DNA of 64,000 nucleotides from Spirochaetales bacterium Spiro_09 (lineage in GTDB: Bacteria > Spirochaetota > Spirochaetia > Treponematales > Treponemataceae): NCBI GenBank assembly GCA_001604385.1, contig LVBK01000016.1, positions 1 to 64,000 of the forward strand, given 5' to 3'. Position numbers and translations under genes: made by a program. Below, one piece after another: positions 15,648 to 23,985 of the stretch. The notes beneath the pieces are model-generated. The model worked only from the letters and a program-made list of their open reading frames with translations, was not told the DNA's origin and searched no databases. Every line of letters starts with the position of its first letter. Within the stretch, counting starts at the first letter, position 1.

Positions 15648-16922
15648 GTGAACCGGATCGTATTCGCCGTCGATATTGGCACATCTTCCCTCAAGGCTGC
15701 GTTAATTTCGGTTGACGGCACCATCGTCGCCTATTCACGCATTCGCTTTCTTCCGGGAACAAGGACCGCCCGTGATTGGGAACGGGCTTTTTTTACCGCA
15801 TGGGAAACAGTGTGCGCTACCGTAAAGCCCGACGCCATTTCTGTTTCCGGCAACGGGCCAACCCTGGTCGGTGTCATGGAGGGAACGGCATCCGGTCTCC
15901 TCATGTGGAATGATCGCGTTCCGGACACCGAATACACAGGTCGTTCAATTTTCATGCCGCGTATCGAAGCATACCGGAAAATGTTCCCGGATCAGTATTC
16001 CCGTCTCTCCCTGTTAATGTCAGGACCCGAGTATCTTGTCTACCTACTTTCAGGTTCAGCCGTAACCATATTACCGGACACCCGCTATGAAAGCGCCTAC
16101 TGGACAGCGGAGGACGCGGGATTACTCCCCGACAGCTCCGTGCTTCCACCCTTTACGCCACCGGCCGTTATTGCAGGCTATACCCGGACTATTCTGGCGG
16201 ACGGACGCAGCTCACCGCTTCCGGCAGGCATACCTGTTGTGACCGGGGGTCCGGACTTTTATACTGCCCTGGTGGGAACGGCGACCCTCCACCCTGCGCA
16301 AGCCTGCGACCGGGCCGGTACCAGCGAAGGCTTGAATCTGTGTACTGAACAGCCGCTGAATTGCCAGGGTATACGAACCCTTCCGGGCGTACTGCCCGGG
16401 CTCTGGAACGCGTCCTGGCTATTAAACGAGACCGGCGCGGATTTTCACCGATACCGGCAGGAAAGCGGCAAGAGCGCGGTCTCGTATCCCGAATTGCTTG
16501 CAGAAATCGAGGCGAGCCCGATAATTCCGCGAAACGGGGAACAGCTGCATCCCGGCAGGTACAATGTAGAAAAAATAGGCTTTGCGGTCAGGGAAGGAAT
16601 CGAAGCGCTGAAGAAGGCAAGCGCTCATGAAAGCGAATACAGACTTTCCGGCGGACAGGCCCGTAATGAAATATGGAACCAGATGAAAGCCGACATGACG
16701 GGCACGGTTTTCTTACTGACCGGGACTGCCGACGGAGAGCTGATGGGAGACGCGATTCTGGGCTTTACCGCTCTGGGAGATTTCCGCACAATAGAGGAAG
16801 CAGCTTCCGCGATGGTCCGCATCCACAGGCGGTATGAGCCAGATCCCGACCGATACAGACTGTATACGGAGAAATATGAATATCTACTCGATACCGGAAA
16901 ACACGACCTGCCTCATCTTTGA
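15648..16922 (+). CDS. FGGY-family carbohydrate kinase
   Basis: 424 residues, slightly shorter than typical 480-520-residue FGGY kinases. The N-terminal actin-like domain starts with the phosphate loop VDIGTSSLKAALI. SGNGPTLVG and GGPDFYTALVGT mark the sugar site and inter-domain region, and GGQARNEIWNQMKADMTG is the C-terminal adenosine-binding signature. It would phosphorylate a sugar or polyol in the cytoplasm; the substrate cannot be told from sequence. It starts with GTG 15648 preceded by GGAG, 27 bp after prs, and its end overlaps the HAD phosphatase gene by 47 bases, suggesting co-expression. Confidence 0.85.
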   Translation: MNRIVFAVDIGTSSLKAALISVDGTIVAYSRIRFLPGTRTARDWERAFFTAWETVCATVKPDAISVSGNGPTLVGVMEGTASGLLMWNDRVPDTEYTGRSIFMPRIEAYRKMFPDQYSRLSLLMSGPEYLVYLLSGSAVTILPDTRYESAYWTAEDAGLLPDSSVLPPFTPPAVIAGYTRTILADGRSSPLPAGIPVVTGGPDFYTALVGTATLHPAQACDRAGTSEGLNLCTEQPLNCQGIRTLPGVLPGLWNASWLLNETGADFHRYRQESGKSAVSYPELLAEIEASPIIPRNGEQLHPGRYNVEKIGFAVREGIEALKKASAHESEYRLSGGQARNEIWNQMKADMTGTVFLLTGTADGELMGDAILGFTALGDFRTIEEAASAMVRIHRRYEPDPDRYRLYTEKYEYLLDTGKHDLPHL

Positions 16923-17526
16923 CATTGACTCGACGCTGTATACGCACCCGGAATATGCCAGCGAACAGGTTGACATTCAAATCAGACACTTCGCCGCTCT
17001 CAGGGGTATGTCAGCCGACGAGGCGCGAAGTGTCATCGCCGAGAACCGCGCAAAGTGGAAAGAACTTCACGGTTCAAATCCCAGCCTGGGCAACACATTG
17101 ACACTGCTCGGTATTCCCATCTCGGAAAGTATCCGCTGGAGAGAAGAATTGCTTGAACCCTCGCATTTTTTGAGCGAGGATCCGATCCTTCAGGACACCA
17201 TGAAATGTCTTGCGACCCATTACCGCCTTGTTGCGGTAACGAACAATCCCGTCAAGCCAGCCCGAAAAACATTGCGGGCCCTTGGCATCGAATCCTTTTT
17301 CCCTGCACTTGTCGCCCTTGATACGACCGGAGTGTCCAAACCGCATACAGAGCCCTTTTTACGTGCAACACAGATTGCAGATACACCGGCGGCGAACTGT
17401 ATTTCGATCGGGGACCGGTATGATATCGACATTGCCCTCCCCCTTCAGATGGGCATGGGGGGCATTCTGGTTAACGGGGTTGAAGATGTATACACGCTGC
17501 CGGACGTATTCAGGCTACGTTCATGA
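16876..17526 (+). CDS. HAD-superfamily hydrolase, nucleotidase-like
   Basis: 216 residues with all four HAD motifs: I, FDIDST (D16 nucleophile, D18); II, AVTNNP; III, the Lys in GVSKPHTEPF; IV, GDRYDIDI. The cap region after the first motif resembles pyrimidine 5'-nucleotidase (Sdt1-like) and phosphoglycolate-phosphatase-like proteins. It should remove phosphate from a small metabolite in the cytoplasm. ATG 16876 is chosen because GGAG lies 6 bases upstream. It overlaps the end of the sugar kinase gene and meets prsW tail to tail with a 6-base overlap. Confidence 0.85.
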   Translation: MNIYSIPENTTCLIFDIDSTLYTHPEYASEQVDIQIRHFAALRGMSADEARSVIAENRAKWKELHGSNPSLGNTLTLLGIPISESIRWREELLEPSHFLSEDPILQDTMKCLATHYRLVAVTNNPVKPARKTLRALGIESFFPALVALDTTGVSKPHTEPFLRATQIADTPAANCISIGDRYDIDIALPLQMGMGGILVNGVEDVYTLPDVFRLRS

Positions 17527-18174
17527 AGGCACTTCAGAACGCTTCCAGACGACATACGCATAGATAATAGCGGCCGCTAAAAGAGCGACACCGGAGAACA
17601 CAAAGAAACCGCCTCGTTCCATGCACCAGTTCCATCCGCCATGCAGCACAACGGCAACAAGAAAGCCATACATCTTTACTCGAGGTCGCGCACCATCCGT
17701 GTTTGCCGGTTCTCCCCGCGTCATGGACACAGCCGCGCCACAGCCGATAAGGGCGCAGGCAGCGTGAAGGGGTACGGCCGTCAGCGTTCTGGCCAGCAAT
17801 ATGCCGGAACCCGAAGAAAGGGCATACCAGATATTTTCGAAGGCCGCAAAGGACAAGCCGATCAAAAGGGCGTCTCGATAAATTGCCCGAACTGAAACGG
17901 CAGAGCCCGGATCCTTGCGTATCCGTATTAACAGGGGAATACTGATGGCCAATAATTTGGCGGCCTCTTCGGCGAGAGCGGTTTCGAAGGGAACAAGGGC
18001 CGCGGGTATAAGCGCGTCGGGAACGCGAACAAACGCAACCGCCGAAACGGCCAGAAGGGATCGCAGAAGGGCGAGCGCGGAATCCAGAATATCCATCCGG
18101 CGGTTTTTCAGCTGGACAGCGACAAATAAAAGGGCCGGCAAGAACGATACCATAACAATGCCATACAAACTCAT
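17521..18174 (-). CDS. PrsW-like intramembrane metalloprotease
   Basis: 217 residues, almost entirely membrane helices (about seven). The PrsW/CPBP-related signature is present: EEAAK in the third or fourth helix (FETALAEEAAKLLAI), an aromatic-Glu motif (LSFAAFENIWYAL) and conserved histidines in AVPLHAACALIG and VVLHGGWNW. Members cut membrane-bound anti-sigma factors, as in B. subtilis SigW control; the substrate here is unknown. The gene diverges from aroK. Its own promoter places the ATG at about +2 to +3 with no Shine-Dalgarno sequence. Confidence 0.8.
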   Translation of the reverse strand: MSLYGIVMVSFLPALLFVAVQLKNRRMDILDSALALLRSLLAVSAVAFVRVPDALIPAALVPFETALAEEAAKLLAISIPLLIRIRKDPGSAVSVRAIYRDALLIGLSFAAFENIWYALSSGSGILLARTLTAVPLHAACALIGCGAAVSMTRGEPANTDGARPRVKMYGFLVAVVLHGGWNWCMERGGFFVFSGVALLAAAIIYAYVVWKRSEVPS

Positions 18175-18182
18175 AGAGATAG

Positions 18183-18212
18183 AGGATACAGGCAGACAAA
18201 GCTTTCATACAA
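18183..18212 (-). promoter_or_regulatory. prsW promoter with near-leaderless start
   Basis: On the minus strand TTGTAT (18207-18212), an 18-bp spacer and TATCCT (18183-18188) lie 8 bases before ATG 18174. Confidence 0.5.
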
Positions 18213-18231
18213 GCCTTTTTTACAGTATAGT
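18203..18231 (+). promoter_or_regulatory. Putative aroK promoter
   Basis: TATAGT (18226-18231) is a good -10; TTTCAT at 17-bp spacing is a weak -35. It overlaps the divergent prsW promoter. The leader holds GGAGG ahead of aroK. Confidence 0.4.
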
Positions 18232-18254
18232 GTTGTCGCATCGGAGGGAGGAAC

Positions 18255-18833
18255 ATGAGCGTCTCACTAATCATCGTCGGCATGAAACACACCGGTAAAA
18301 GCACCATCGGCTCGCTTCTGGCCGAACGCTGCTCCGTGCCTTTTTTCGATACAGATACCTTGATCCAGGAATTATGCGGCAAGACCGCCCGGGAACTCTT
18401 TGATCAAGGCGGACCAAAGCTCATGCAACAGGAAGAGACCCGGGCCTGCAGCTATCTGCAGACGAAAGAAGGACCGAAGGTAGTTGCCACGGGAGGCGGA
18501 CTTGCCGATAATCCGGAGGCAATTCGCACGCTCGGGTTGACCGGTATGTTCGTGTACATCGACACGCCCTTCACGATCCTCTACGAGAGGGTGATGCGCA
18601 GCGCTTCGCGGGACGGCCGACTGCCCCGTTTTCTGGAAGGCGGCGACCCGGAACAGTTATTCAGGGAATTATTTGACCGCCGTACCGCGGTCTATGCAAC
18701 AATCGCCGATATCATCATAGAGGCCGCAGACAAAAGTCCCGCCACCATCGGCGAAGAAATACTCAGTCTCCGAGACAGGTTCCCACATCCCGCGCGGTTT
18801 CAAGCATCCGGTGATCAAGCGGCACCGGTTTGA
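18255..18833 (+). CDS. aroK: Shikimate kinase
   Basis: Phosphorylates shikimate at O3 with ATP in aromatic amino acid synthesis. The Walker A loop is GMKHTGKST, the shikimate site has DTD (FFDTDTLIQ) and the GGG motif (ATGGGLADN), and RDGRLPRF is the lid arginine region. 192 residues is slightly long: the last 25 residues lie beyond the family core and are encoded in a 71-bp tail-to-tail overlap with pfkA. A GGAGG site lies close before the ATG. No other shikimate-pathway gene is near. Confidence 0.88.
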   Translation: MSVSLIIVGMKHTGKSTIGSLLAERCSVPFFDTDTLIQELCGKTARELFDQGGPKLMQQEETRACSYLQTKEGPKVVATGGGLADNPEAIRTLGLTGMFVYIDTPFTILYERVMRSASRDGRLPRFLEGGDPEQLFRELFDRRTAVYATIADIIIEAADKSPATIGEEILSLRDRFPHPARFQASGDQAAPV

Positions 18834-19851
18834 TGCGATGGGCCACCAGCTCGAGCGGCACGCCCAGTATCCTGTTGTCCCGGAGCGCGACCATTTTTCC
18901 GTAATCGCCTTCGGCCAGCATCTTGGCGGCGGCAGTACCGAACTGCGTGGCAAGCACCCGGTCATAGGCAACCGGCGTTCCCCCGCGCTGCAAGTAGCCC
19001 AGAACGGTCACCCGGGACTCAAGACCGGTAGCCTCTTCAATTTCGTGGGCAACCCGGTAACCAATTGAACCGCTCATTTGCTGACGCGCTTTCTTGAAGG
19101 TTTTTTTGTCCATCGCGGCTTCGGCTTTTGACCGTGCACCCTCCGCGACAACAACAATGGAAAAGGTTTTTCCGCTTTTCACCCTGTTTTCCAGGTGTGC
19201 AGCAATATTGTCTATGTCGTATGGAATTTCCGGAAGCAAGACCACATCACCCCCGCCGGCTACTCCCGCATACAAACCGAGCCAGCCAGCCTTATGGCCC
19301 ATAACCTCGATGACCATAACCCGGTTGTGGCTGGAAGCAGTCGAATGAAGGCGGTCTATGGCGTCGGTTGCCACGGCAAGCGCTGTATGAAACCCGAAGG
19401 TAATATCCGTCTCGACAATATCGTTGTCTATGGTTTTCGGAAGACCGATGACATTCAATCCTGCCTGTGAAAGAAGGTAGCCTGTTGTATTGGTACCGTT
19501 ACCGCCCAGAACGACCAGACAGTCCAGGGCAAGATCGCGATAGGTCTCCTTGATGCGTTCAACCGCACAGGGATCCCCGTTTTCATCACACCAGTTTTTA
19601 TCCTTGAAGGGCTTTTCACGGGAGGTGCCCAGAATTGTTCCGCCCTGAACAAGAATCCCGGAAAATTCGGAAGGCTGCAATACCCGGCTCCGGTTTTCGA
19701 TCATACCGCGATATCCGTGTTCAAAGCCTATGACAGTCATTCCGTACACGTCTATTGCGGCTCGCGCTACACCCCGAATAGCTGCGTTCAAACCCGGTGC
19801 ATCGCCCCCGGACGTTAAGATACCCACTCTCTGACTGACGGATTTTGCCAT
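18763..19851 (-). CDS. pfkA: 6-phosphofructokinase, mixed-type active site
   Basis: 362 residues. The family is clear from TSGGDAPGLNAAIRG, VLGGNGTNTTGYLL, LPKTIDNDI and VLGYLQRGGTP. Substrate choice in PFKs depends on two positions (E. coli 104 and 124). Here the first is Gly (G119, as in ATP enzymes) and the second is Lys (K139, as in most PPi enzymes). The Gly/Lys combination occurs in ATP-dependent group III enzymes, so ATP is more likely than pyrophosphate, but this needs assay. AAGGAGC precedes the ATG. Its final 71 bases overlap aroK. It catalyses the committed step of glycolysis. Confidence 0.9.
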   Translation of the reverse strand: MAKSVSQRVGILTSGGDAPGLNAAIRGVARAAIDVYGMTVIGFEHGYRGMIENRSRVLQPSEFSGILVQGGTILGTSREKPFKDKNWCDENGDPCAVERIKETYRDLALDCLVVLGGNGTNTTGYLLSQAGLNVIGLPKTIDNDIVETDITFGFHTALAVATDAIDRLHSTASSHNRVMVIEVMGHKAGWLGLYAGVAGGGDVVLLPEIPYDIDNIAAHLENRVKSGKTFSIVVVAEGARSKAEAAMDKKTFKKARQQMSGSIGYRVAHEIEEATGLESRVTVLGYLQRGGTPVAYDRVLATQFGTAAAKMLAEGDYGKMVALRDNRILGVPLELVAHRIKPVPLDHRMLETARDVGTCLGD

Positions 19852-19870
19852 CTATTGCTCCTTCCCGTTC

Positions 19871-19899
19871 ATTATAGGACATGACAAGGCTTTTGTAAC
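19871..19899 (-). promoter_or_regulatory. pfkA promoter
   Basis: On the minus strand GTTACA (19894-19899), a 17-bp spacer and a perfect TATAAT (19871-19876). A leader of about 13 bases carries the AAGGAGC ribosome site, so this gene is not leaderless. Confidence 0.65.
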
Positions 19900-19929
19900 A
19901 GCACTTTCTATGTTATCCTTTCACAACAT

Positions 19930-22071
19930 ATGAGACGGATACAGCATATACTCGTACTTCTATTTATCATGGTCACGACCGTTTATGGACAGGATGTTCT
20001 CCTTGCAGGAACTTCTGACGCACTGTACCGGGTAACCGGAACACAACGCATTCGCATCTGGGAACGGAACGATATCCAGAAAATTCTGAGGACACAGTCA
20101 GAATGGCTCTTTCTTACCGGAAACGGCATTGCAGCAAGCGGCGACCTCGTAACCTTCGAGGACAGAAACACCGGGCTCCCGGTAAAAGTGGTAAAAATTC
20201 CGGAACCTTCGGGTAAATCTTTCAGGCGCGAGGTGCAGGGTCTTAAAGACCTTGAAGTGCATCCCGCCAATCAGCAGATTATGGTCACGGCCACGAAAGA
20301 CGCGGTATATCTTTCCCGGGATGCGGGAAGAAGCTGGAAAAGCCTCGGTTTGAGCGCACGGACCTCCGGTGTAAAAGCGGTATCCGTTCTTGATCTTCCG
20401 GATGCAAACGGTACCCCGCAATTGACCGTTTTAATGTCCCATCCGATATACGGCATTTCCTGGCAGCAACCGGATACCGCACGAGCAACCTGGAACGATA
20501 TGAATGCCGGTCTGGAACATGTGCCGGATATACGCTGGCCTGACGAAGTCGCCGACATTCATTCAGTAAAAACGGAATCATCGACACAGATATACGTTTC
20601 ACAAACCTTCATGGGCCGTATCTACCGGCTCGACTGGCAGGGAAAGCGGTTTATCCCGCTGTGGAAAAATGATGCAGCCCTGGATACCATTGACGGTCTG
20701 TGGGTATCGGGAGGCAGACTTGTCTACAGTTCTCCGTCAGCCCTTCGCGAACTGATCCTTTCGGATGACGGCACGACAACCCGTGGCCTGATTCCGGCAG
20801 ACATTACCGGCATTGCCGCCTCGGCCGGAAGCGGCCTCCTGCAGTGCGCCTGGATTCCCGCATCCCGCACCGGAGGACGGGGGGCACTGGCGCTTTCCGA
20901 ACTCTGGCTGTTAAGCCCTGCGGTTCAAAGTGCCCGCTGGGCGCAGACGGCACAGCTAAAAAAGGGAAATTACATACCGGTTCACCAGGTGACCACTGAT
21001 GCCGGCCTTGCCGGACACCTGAAAACCCTTACCGATAAAAACCTGAATATGCTGGTCATCGACATGAAGGATGACTACGGCTTTCTCCGCTACGATTCAA
21101 AGGATCCCCTGGTACAAAAAATGGGGAAGACGGGCAAGGGCATCAACCTAGACACCTTCGTCCCGGCGGCCAAGGCGAAGGGCATCTATCTTGTCGCCCG
21201 CATCGTGGTGTTCAAGGACCGTGAGCTTTCGCGCCATAACGGCGGCGCCTACGCGGTTTGGGACAAGCGCGAGAAAAAAAGCTGGCAGGGGTATGAGCTG
21301 GTAAACCAGAAAATCGAGGCGACTGCGACCGAAGACGAAAAAACGGAGCAGGTGCGCAAGTATTACGAGGAATACTGGGTCGATCCCTACAGCGAGGATG
21401 TGTGGCGGTACAATGTAGCCATTTCGAAAGAGCTGATCGGCCGCGGTTTTGATGAAATCCAGTTCGACTACATCCGGTTTCCCACTGACGGGAAAAACCT
21501 CGAGGACGCCTCCTACCGCTGGCAGGACGAGGGAATGGACAAAGAAAGCGCGCTCATGTCATTTCTCTCGTATGCACGCACAGAGATACAGGCACCTATA
21601 TCCATCGACATTTACGGGGCGAACGGCTGGTACAGAACGGGCGCACGAACCGGACAGGATGTTGAACTTCTTGCACGCTATGTCGATGTCATCTGCCCCA
21701 TGTTTTATCCCAGTCACTTCGAGCAGTCTTTTTTGGCGCAAAAACCGGCGGCAGAACGCCCCTACCGCATATATTATTACGGCTCGTATCGCAACGCGAT
21801 AATTGCCCGAAATCATGTCCTTGTCAGGCCCTGGGCTCAGGCCTTTTACCTGAATGTGTCCTATGACCGGACCTACTATAATCAGGACTACGTGCAGCGC
21901 CAGATTTTCGGCGTGAGGGATTCCCTGAATCAGGGCTATACCTATTGGAACAACTCCGGAAGATACGGAGATCTCAGAGCGGATATAGGCCTGGATGAAC
22001 AGTATCCCTGGGACTTACCGGCGGGCGCATCGGAACTTGCACGACCCTTCTTCGGAAGTATGAAAAAATAA
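19930..22071 (+). CDS. Secreted putative glycoside hydrolase (DUF4015 type)
   Basis: 713 residues with a signal peptide (about 1-20, TTVYGQ). Residues about 22-320 resemble a BNR/Asp-box propeller (LYRVTGTQRI, VYLSRDAGRSWKSLGL). Residues about 345-700 form the catalytic-like TIM barrel of the DUF4015 putative glycoside hydrolase family: LVIDMKDDYGFLRYDSKDP, AKGIYLVARIVVFKDREL, FDEIQFDYIRFPTDG and ISIDIYGANGW. The acidic residues in IDMKDD and QFDYIRFP are candidate catalytic positions. Substrate is unknown; an envelope or host polysaccharide is plausible. A TATCCT 10 bases upstream and no Shine-Dalgarno sequence suggest a very short leader. PAP2 follows 18 bp later. Confidence 0.78.
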   Translation: MRRIQHILVLLFIMVTTVYGQDVLLAGTSDALYRVTGTQRIRIWERNDIQKILRTQSEWLFLTGNGIAASGDLVTFEDRNTGLPVKVVKIPEPSGKSFRREVQGLKDLEVHPANQQIMVTATKDAVYLSRDAGRSWKSLGLSARTSGVKAVSVLDLPDANGTPQLTVLMSHPIYGISWQQPDTARATWNDMNAGLEHVPDIRWPDEVADIHSVKTESSTQIYVSQTFMGRIYRLDWQGKRFIPLWKNDAALDTIDGLWVSGGRLVYSSPSALRELILSDDGTTTRGLIPADITGIAASAGSGLLQCAWIPASRTGGRGALALSELWLLSPAVQSARWAQTAQLKKGNYIPVHQVTTDAGLAGHLKTLTDKNLNMLVIDMKDDYGFLRYDSKDPLVQKMGKTGKGINLDTFVPAAKAKGIYLVARIVVFKDRELSRHNGGAYAVWDKREKKSWQGYELVNQKIEATATEDEKTEQVRKYYEEYWVDPYSEDVWRYNVAISKELIGRGFDEIQFDYIRFPTDGKNLEDASYRWQDEGMDKESALMSFLSYARTEIQAPISIDIYGANGWYRTGARTGQDVELLARYVDVICPMFYPSHFEQSFLAQKPAAERPYRIYYYGSYRNAIIARNHVLVRPWAQAFYLNVSYDRTYYNQDYVQRQIFGVRDSLNQGYTYWNNSGRYGDLRADIGLDEQYPWDLPAGASELARPFFGSMKK

Positions 22072-22089
22072 AAAGACAGGGAGCTTTAC

Positions 22090-23061
22090 ATGGAAATTTC
22101 AGCGGCTACGCAGGGCTCGCAATGGGGAATCGACCTGATACGTCTGTTTCAGTCGGCAGAGAACCCCCTTCTGACGTTACTGGCCAGAAGCGCGACCTTT
22201 CTGGGCGATCATGCGGCGTATTTACTTATATTACCGGTAATTTACTGGTGTATTGACGAGCGGTGGGGGTTCAGACTGGGCATGGTGACCTTTCTCTCGG
22301 CGGGACTGAATACCGGTATCAAGGAAGCATTGAAAATTCCCCGCCCCTTCCACCGCGTACCCGGAATAAACATGATATCCGAAACCGGTTACTCCATGCC
22401 TTCCGGACACTCCCAAAATTCCGCTGCCTTTTGGCCGCAATTCTTCTTTGCCCGTCGCACGGACAAAAAAGCGCCCTTCGCGCTTTCCCTTGCGCTCAGT
22501 ATCTTCCTGCCCCTGTGCATCGGGTTGTCACGCGTCTACCTCGGTGTACATTACCCCGCCGATGTCCTTGCCGGCTGGAGTATCGGTGCGGTGTACACCC
22601 TGAGCGTATTTCTTCTGTTGCCTCCCGTCGCGCGCGCCGCAGCCTCGCTCGAGGCAACATGGAAAGCACAGTCCGGCTCCTCTCTCAAAACCTTCAAAAT
22701 CGCCCTCGTCGCGGCAATCGCCTTCATATTAAACGCGACGGGAGGAGACGACTCCTCGATGGGCGGGCTGGTTTTTGGCTTCGGTGCCGGCTACATCCTG
22801 CTGACCGACACGGATACCGCGGACCATCGAAGGTTTACAGCCTCCGAGGGAAGTCCGATCCGGAAGATTATCCGGCTTATCGCGGGAATGCTGGTTCTTG
22901 CCGGGCTGTATTATGGCCTGAAAGCGGTATTTCCTGGTAAAGGATCACAATGGTACAGTATGGCGCGCTTCGTACGATACGGTCTTTCGGGGTTCTGGGC
23001 GAGCCTTGGCGCGCCCCTGTTCTTTCTTACAACAGGCTTGTCGAAGACCGCTGCGCAATAA
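22090..23061 (+). CDS. PAP2-family membrane phosphatase
   Basis: 323 residues with about eight membrane helices. The three-part phosphatase signature is complete: KEALKIPRP (motif C1), PSGHSQN (C2) and SRVYLGVHYPADVLAG (C3). Such enzymes dephosphorylate lipid phosphates such as phosphatidic acid, PGP or undecaprenyl pyrophosphate on the outer face of the inner membrane. The C-terminal third adds helices beyond the usual domain. GGGAG precedes the ATG. It shares an operon with the upstream hydrolase and overlaps galU by 35 bases tail to tail. Confidence 0.85.
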   Translation: MEISAATQGSQWGIDLIRLFQSAENPLLTLLARSATFLGDHAAYLLILPVIYWCIDERWGFRLGMVTFLSAGLNTGIKEALKIPRPFHRVPGINMISETGYSMPSGHSQNSAAFWPQFFFARRTDKKAPFALSLALSIFLPLCIGLSRVYLGVHYPADVLAGWSIGAVYTLSVFLLLPPVARAAASLEATWKAQSGSSLKTFKIALVAAIAFILNATGGDDSSMGGLVFGFGAGYILLTDTDTADHRRFTASEGSPIRKIIRLIAGMLVLAGLYYGLKAVFPGKGSQWYSMARFVRYGLSGFWASLGAPLFFLTTGLSKTAAQ

Positions 23062-23905
23062 AATTGTCAATGACGGAACGCAATTGGGGATTGCTGTCCG
23101 CATAACGGAGCACCGCATCCAGATAGCCGGCAGGCTCGCCGGTATCCAGCCGCGTTCCCGCGGTTTTCCGGTACACAACCTTTCCGGCGGACATAAGTTT
23201 GTTCAGGGCATAAATATGATAGTATTCACCGGCCGGCCGGTTTTCCGCTGCGGCGGCTTCAAGATGCAAGCGCCAGCCCTCGGCAAGGTGTTCGAAAAAC
23301 TCGCTCGTGTACAGATACCGCCCAATCGACACTTCATGGCTCGGTTCCGTACCTGGAGCCGGTTTTTCGACAATAGCGGTCACATGCTCCCCGTCACGGG
23401 CAATGGCAAGGACACCGTAGCGGGACACGTCGCCTTCCTCGGTAATGCTTGCCATAACGGAGCATCCGGTTTCCTTCCACGCGTCTACCAACTGGGCGGC
23501 AAGCGGAACAGGACCAAAATGAAGATCATCCGGATAGGCGACCACACAGGGCTCTCCGCCAAGCCAGGGTCGCGCCTGCAAGAGCGCATGGCCAGTTCCC
23601 ATCATCCGCTGCTGGCGAATAAAGGAAACAGACACATCCCGGGGACTGATACTGTCAAGCTGTGCCTTTTTGCCCTCGCGCTCGAAAACGCCTTCCAGCT
23701 CAACCTCCCGGTCGAAATAATCCTCAAGCACTTTTTTTCTGCGGGAGCTGATAATCAGAATCTCGGTAATTCCCGAAGAGACAAATTCATCGACAATAAA
23801 CTGTATGGACGGCACGTTCACCAGGGGAAGCATTTCCTTGGGAACAGTTTTCGTAACCGGCAGAAAGCGGGTTCCGTACCCCGCGGCGACAATTATTCCT
23901 TTCAT
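23027..23905 (-). CDS. galU: UTP-glucose-1-phosphate uridylyltransferase
   Basis: 292 residues. Forms UDP-glucose from UTP and glucose 1-phosphate for polysaccharide and glycolipid synthesis. Recognisable from the nucleotide-binding start MKGIIVAAGYGTRFLPVTK, PKEMLPLVNVP, VVAYPDDL, EKPAPG and the GEYYHIYALNKLM region near the C-terminus. ATG 23905 is chosen because it opens the conserved N-terminus; a longer frame to 23986 adds unrelated residues. The upstream TGC-TAGACT element is 7 bases away and there is no Shine-Dalgarno sequence. Confidence 0.92.
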   Translation of the reverse strand: MKGIIVAAGYGTRFLPVTKTVPKEMLPLVNVPSIQFIVDEFVSSGITEILIISSRRKKVLEDYFDREVELEGVFEREGKKAQLDSISPRDVSVSFIRQQRMMGTGHALLQARPWLGGEPCVVAYPDDLHFGPVPLAAQLVDAWKETGCSVMASITEEGDVSRYGVLAIARDGEHVTAIVEKPAPGTEPSHEVSIGRYLYTSEFFEHLAEGWRLHLEAAAAENRPAGEYYHIYALNKLMSAGKVVYRKTAGTRLDTGEPAGYLDAVLRYADSNPQLRSVIDNFIAQRSSTSLL

Positions 23906-23912
23906 GGCCGAC

Positions 23913-23921
23913 AGTCTAGCA
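23913..23921 (-). promoter_or_regulatory. Putative extended -10 of galU
   Basis: TGC-TAGACT on the minus strand, 7 bases before ATG 23905. The hexamer is only a moderate match and the -35 is poor. Confidence 0.3.
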
Positions 23922-23929
23922 CATTTTTC

Positions 23930-23959
23930 TTGACGCTGCACTCCCACCCCTTCCATACT
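23930..23959 (+). promoter_or_regulatory. Promoter of the acyl-CoA ligase gene
   Basis: TTGACG (23930-23935), an 18-bp spacer and CATACT (23954-23959), followed by a short leader with AGGAGG ahead of ATG 23986. Confidence 0.65.
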
Positions 23960-23985
23960 GACACATACAACCAGGAGGAATAACA

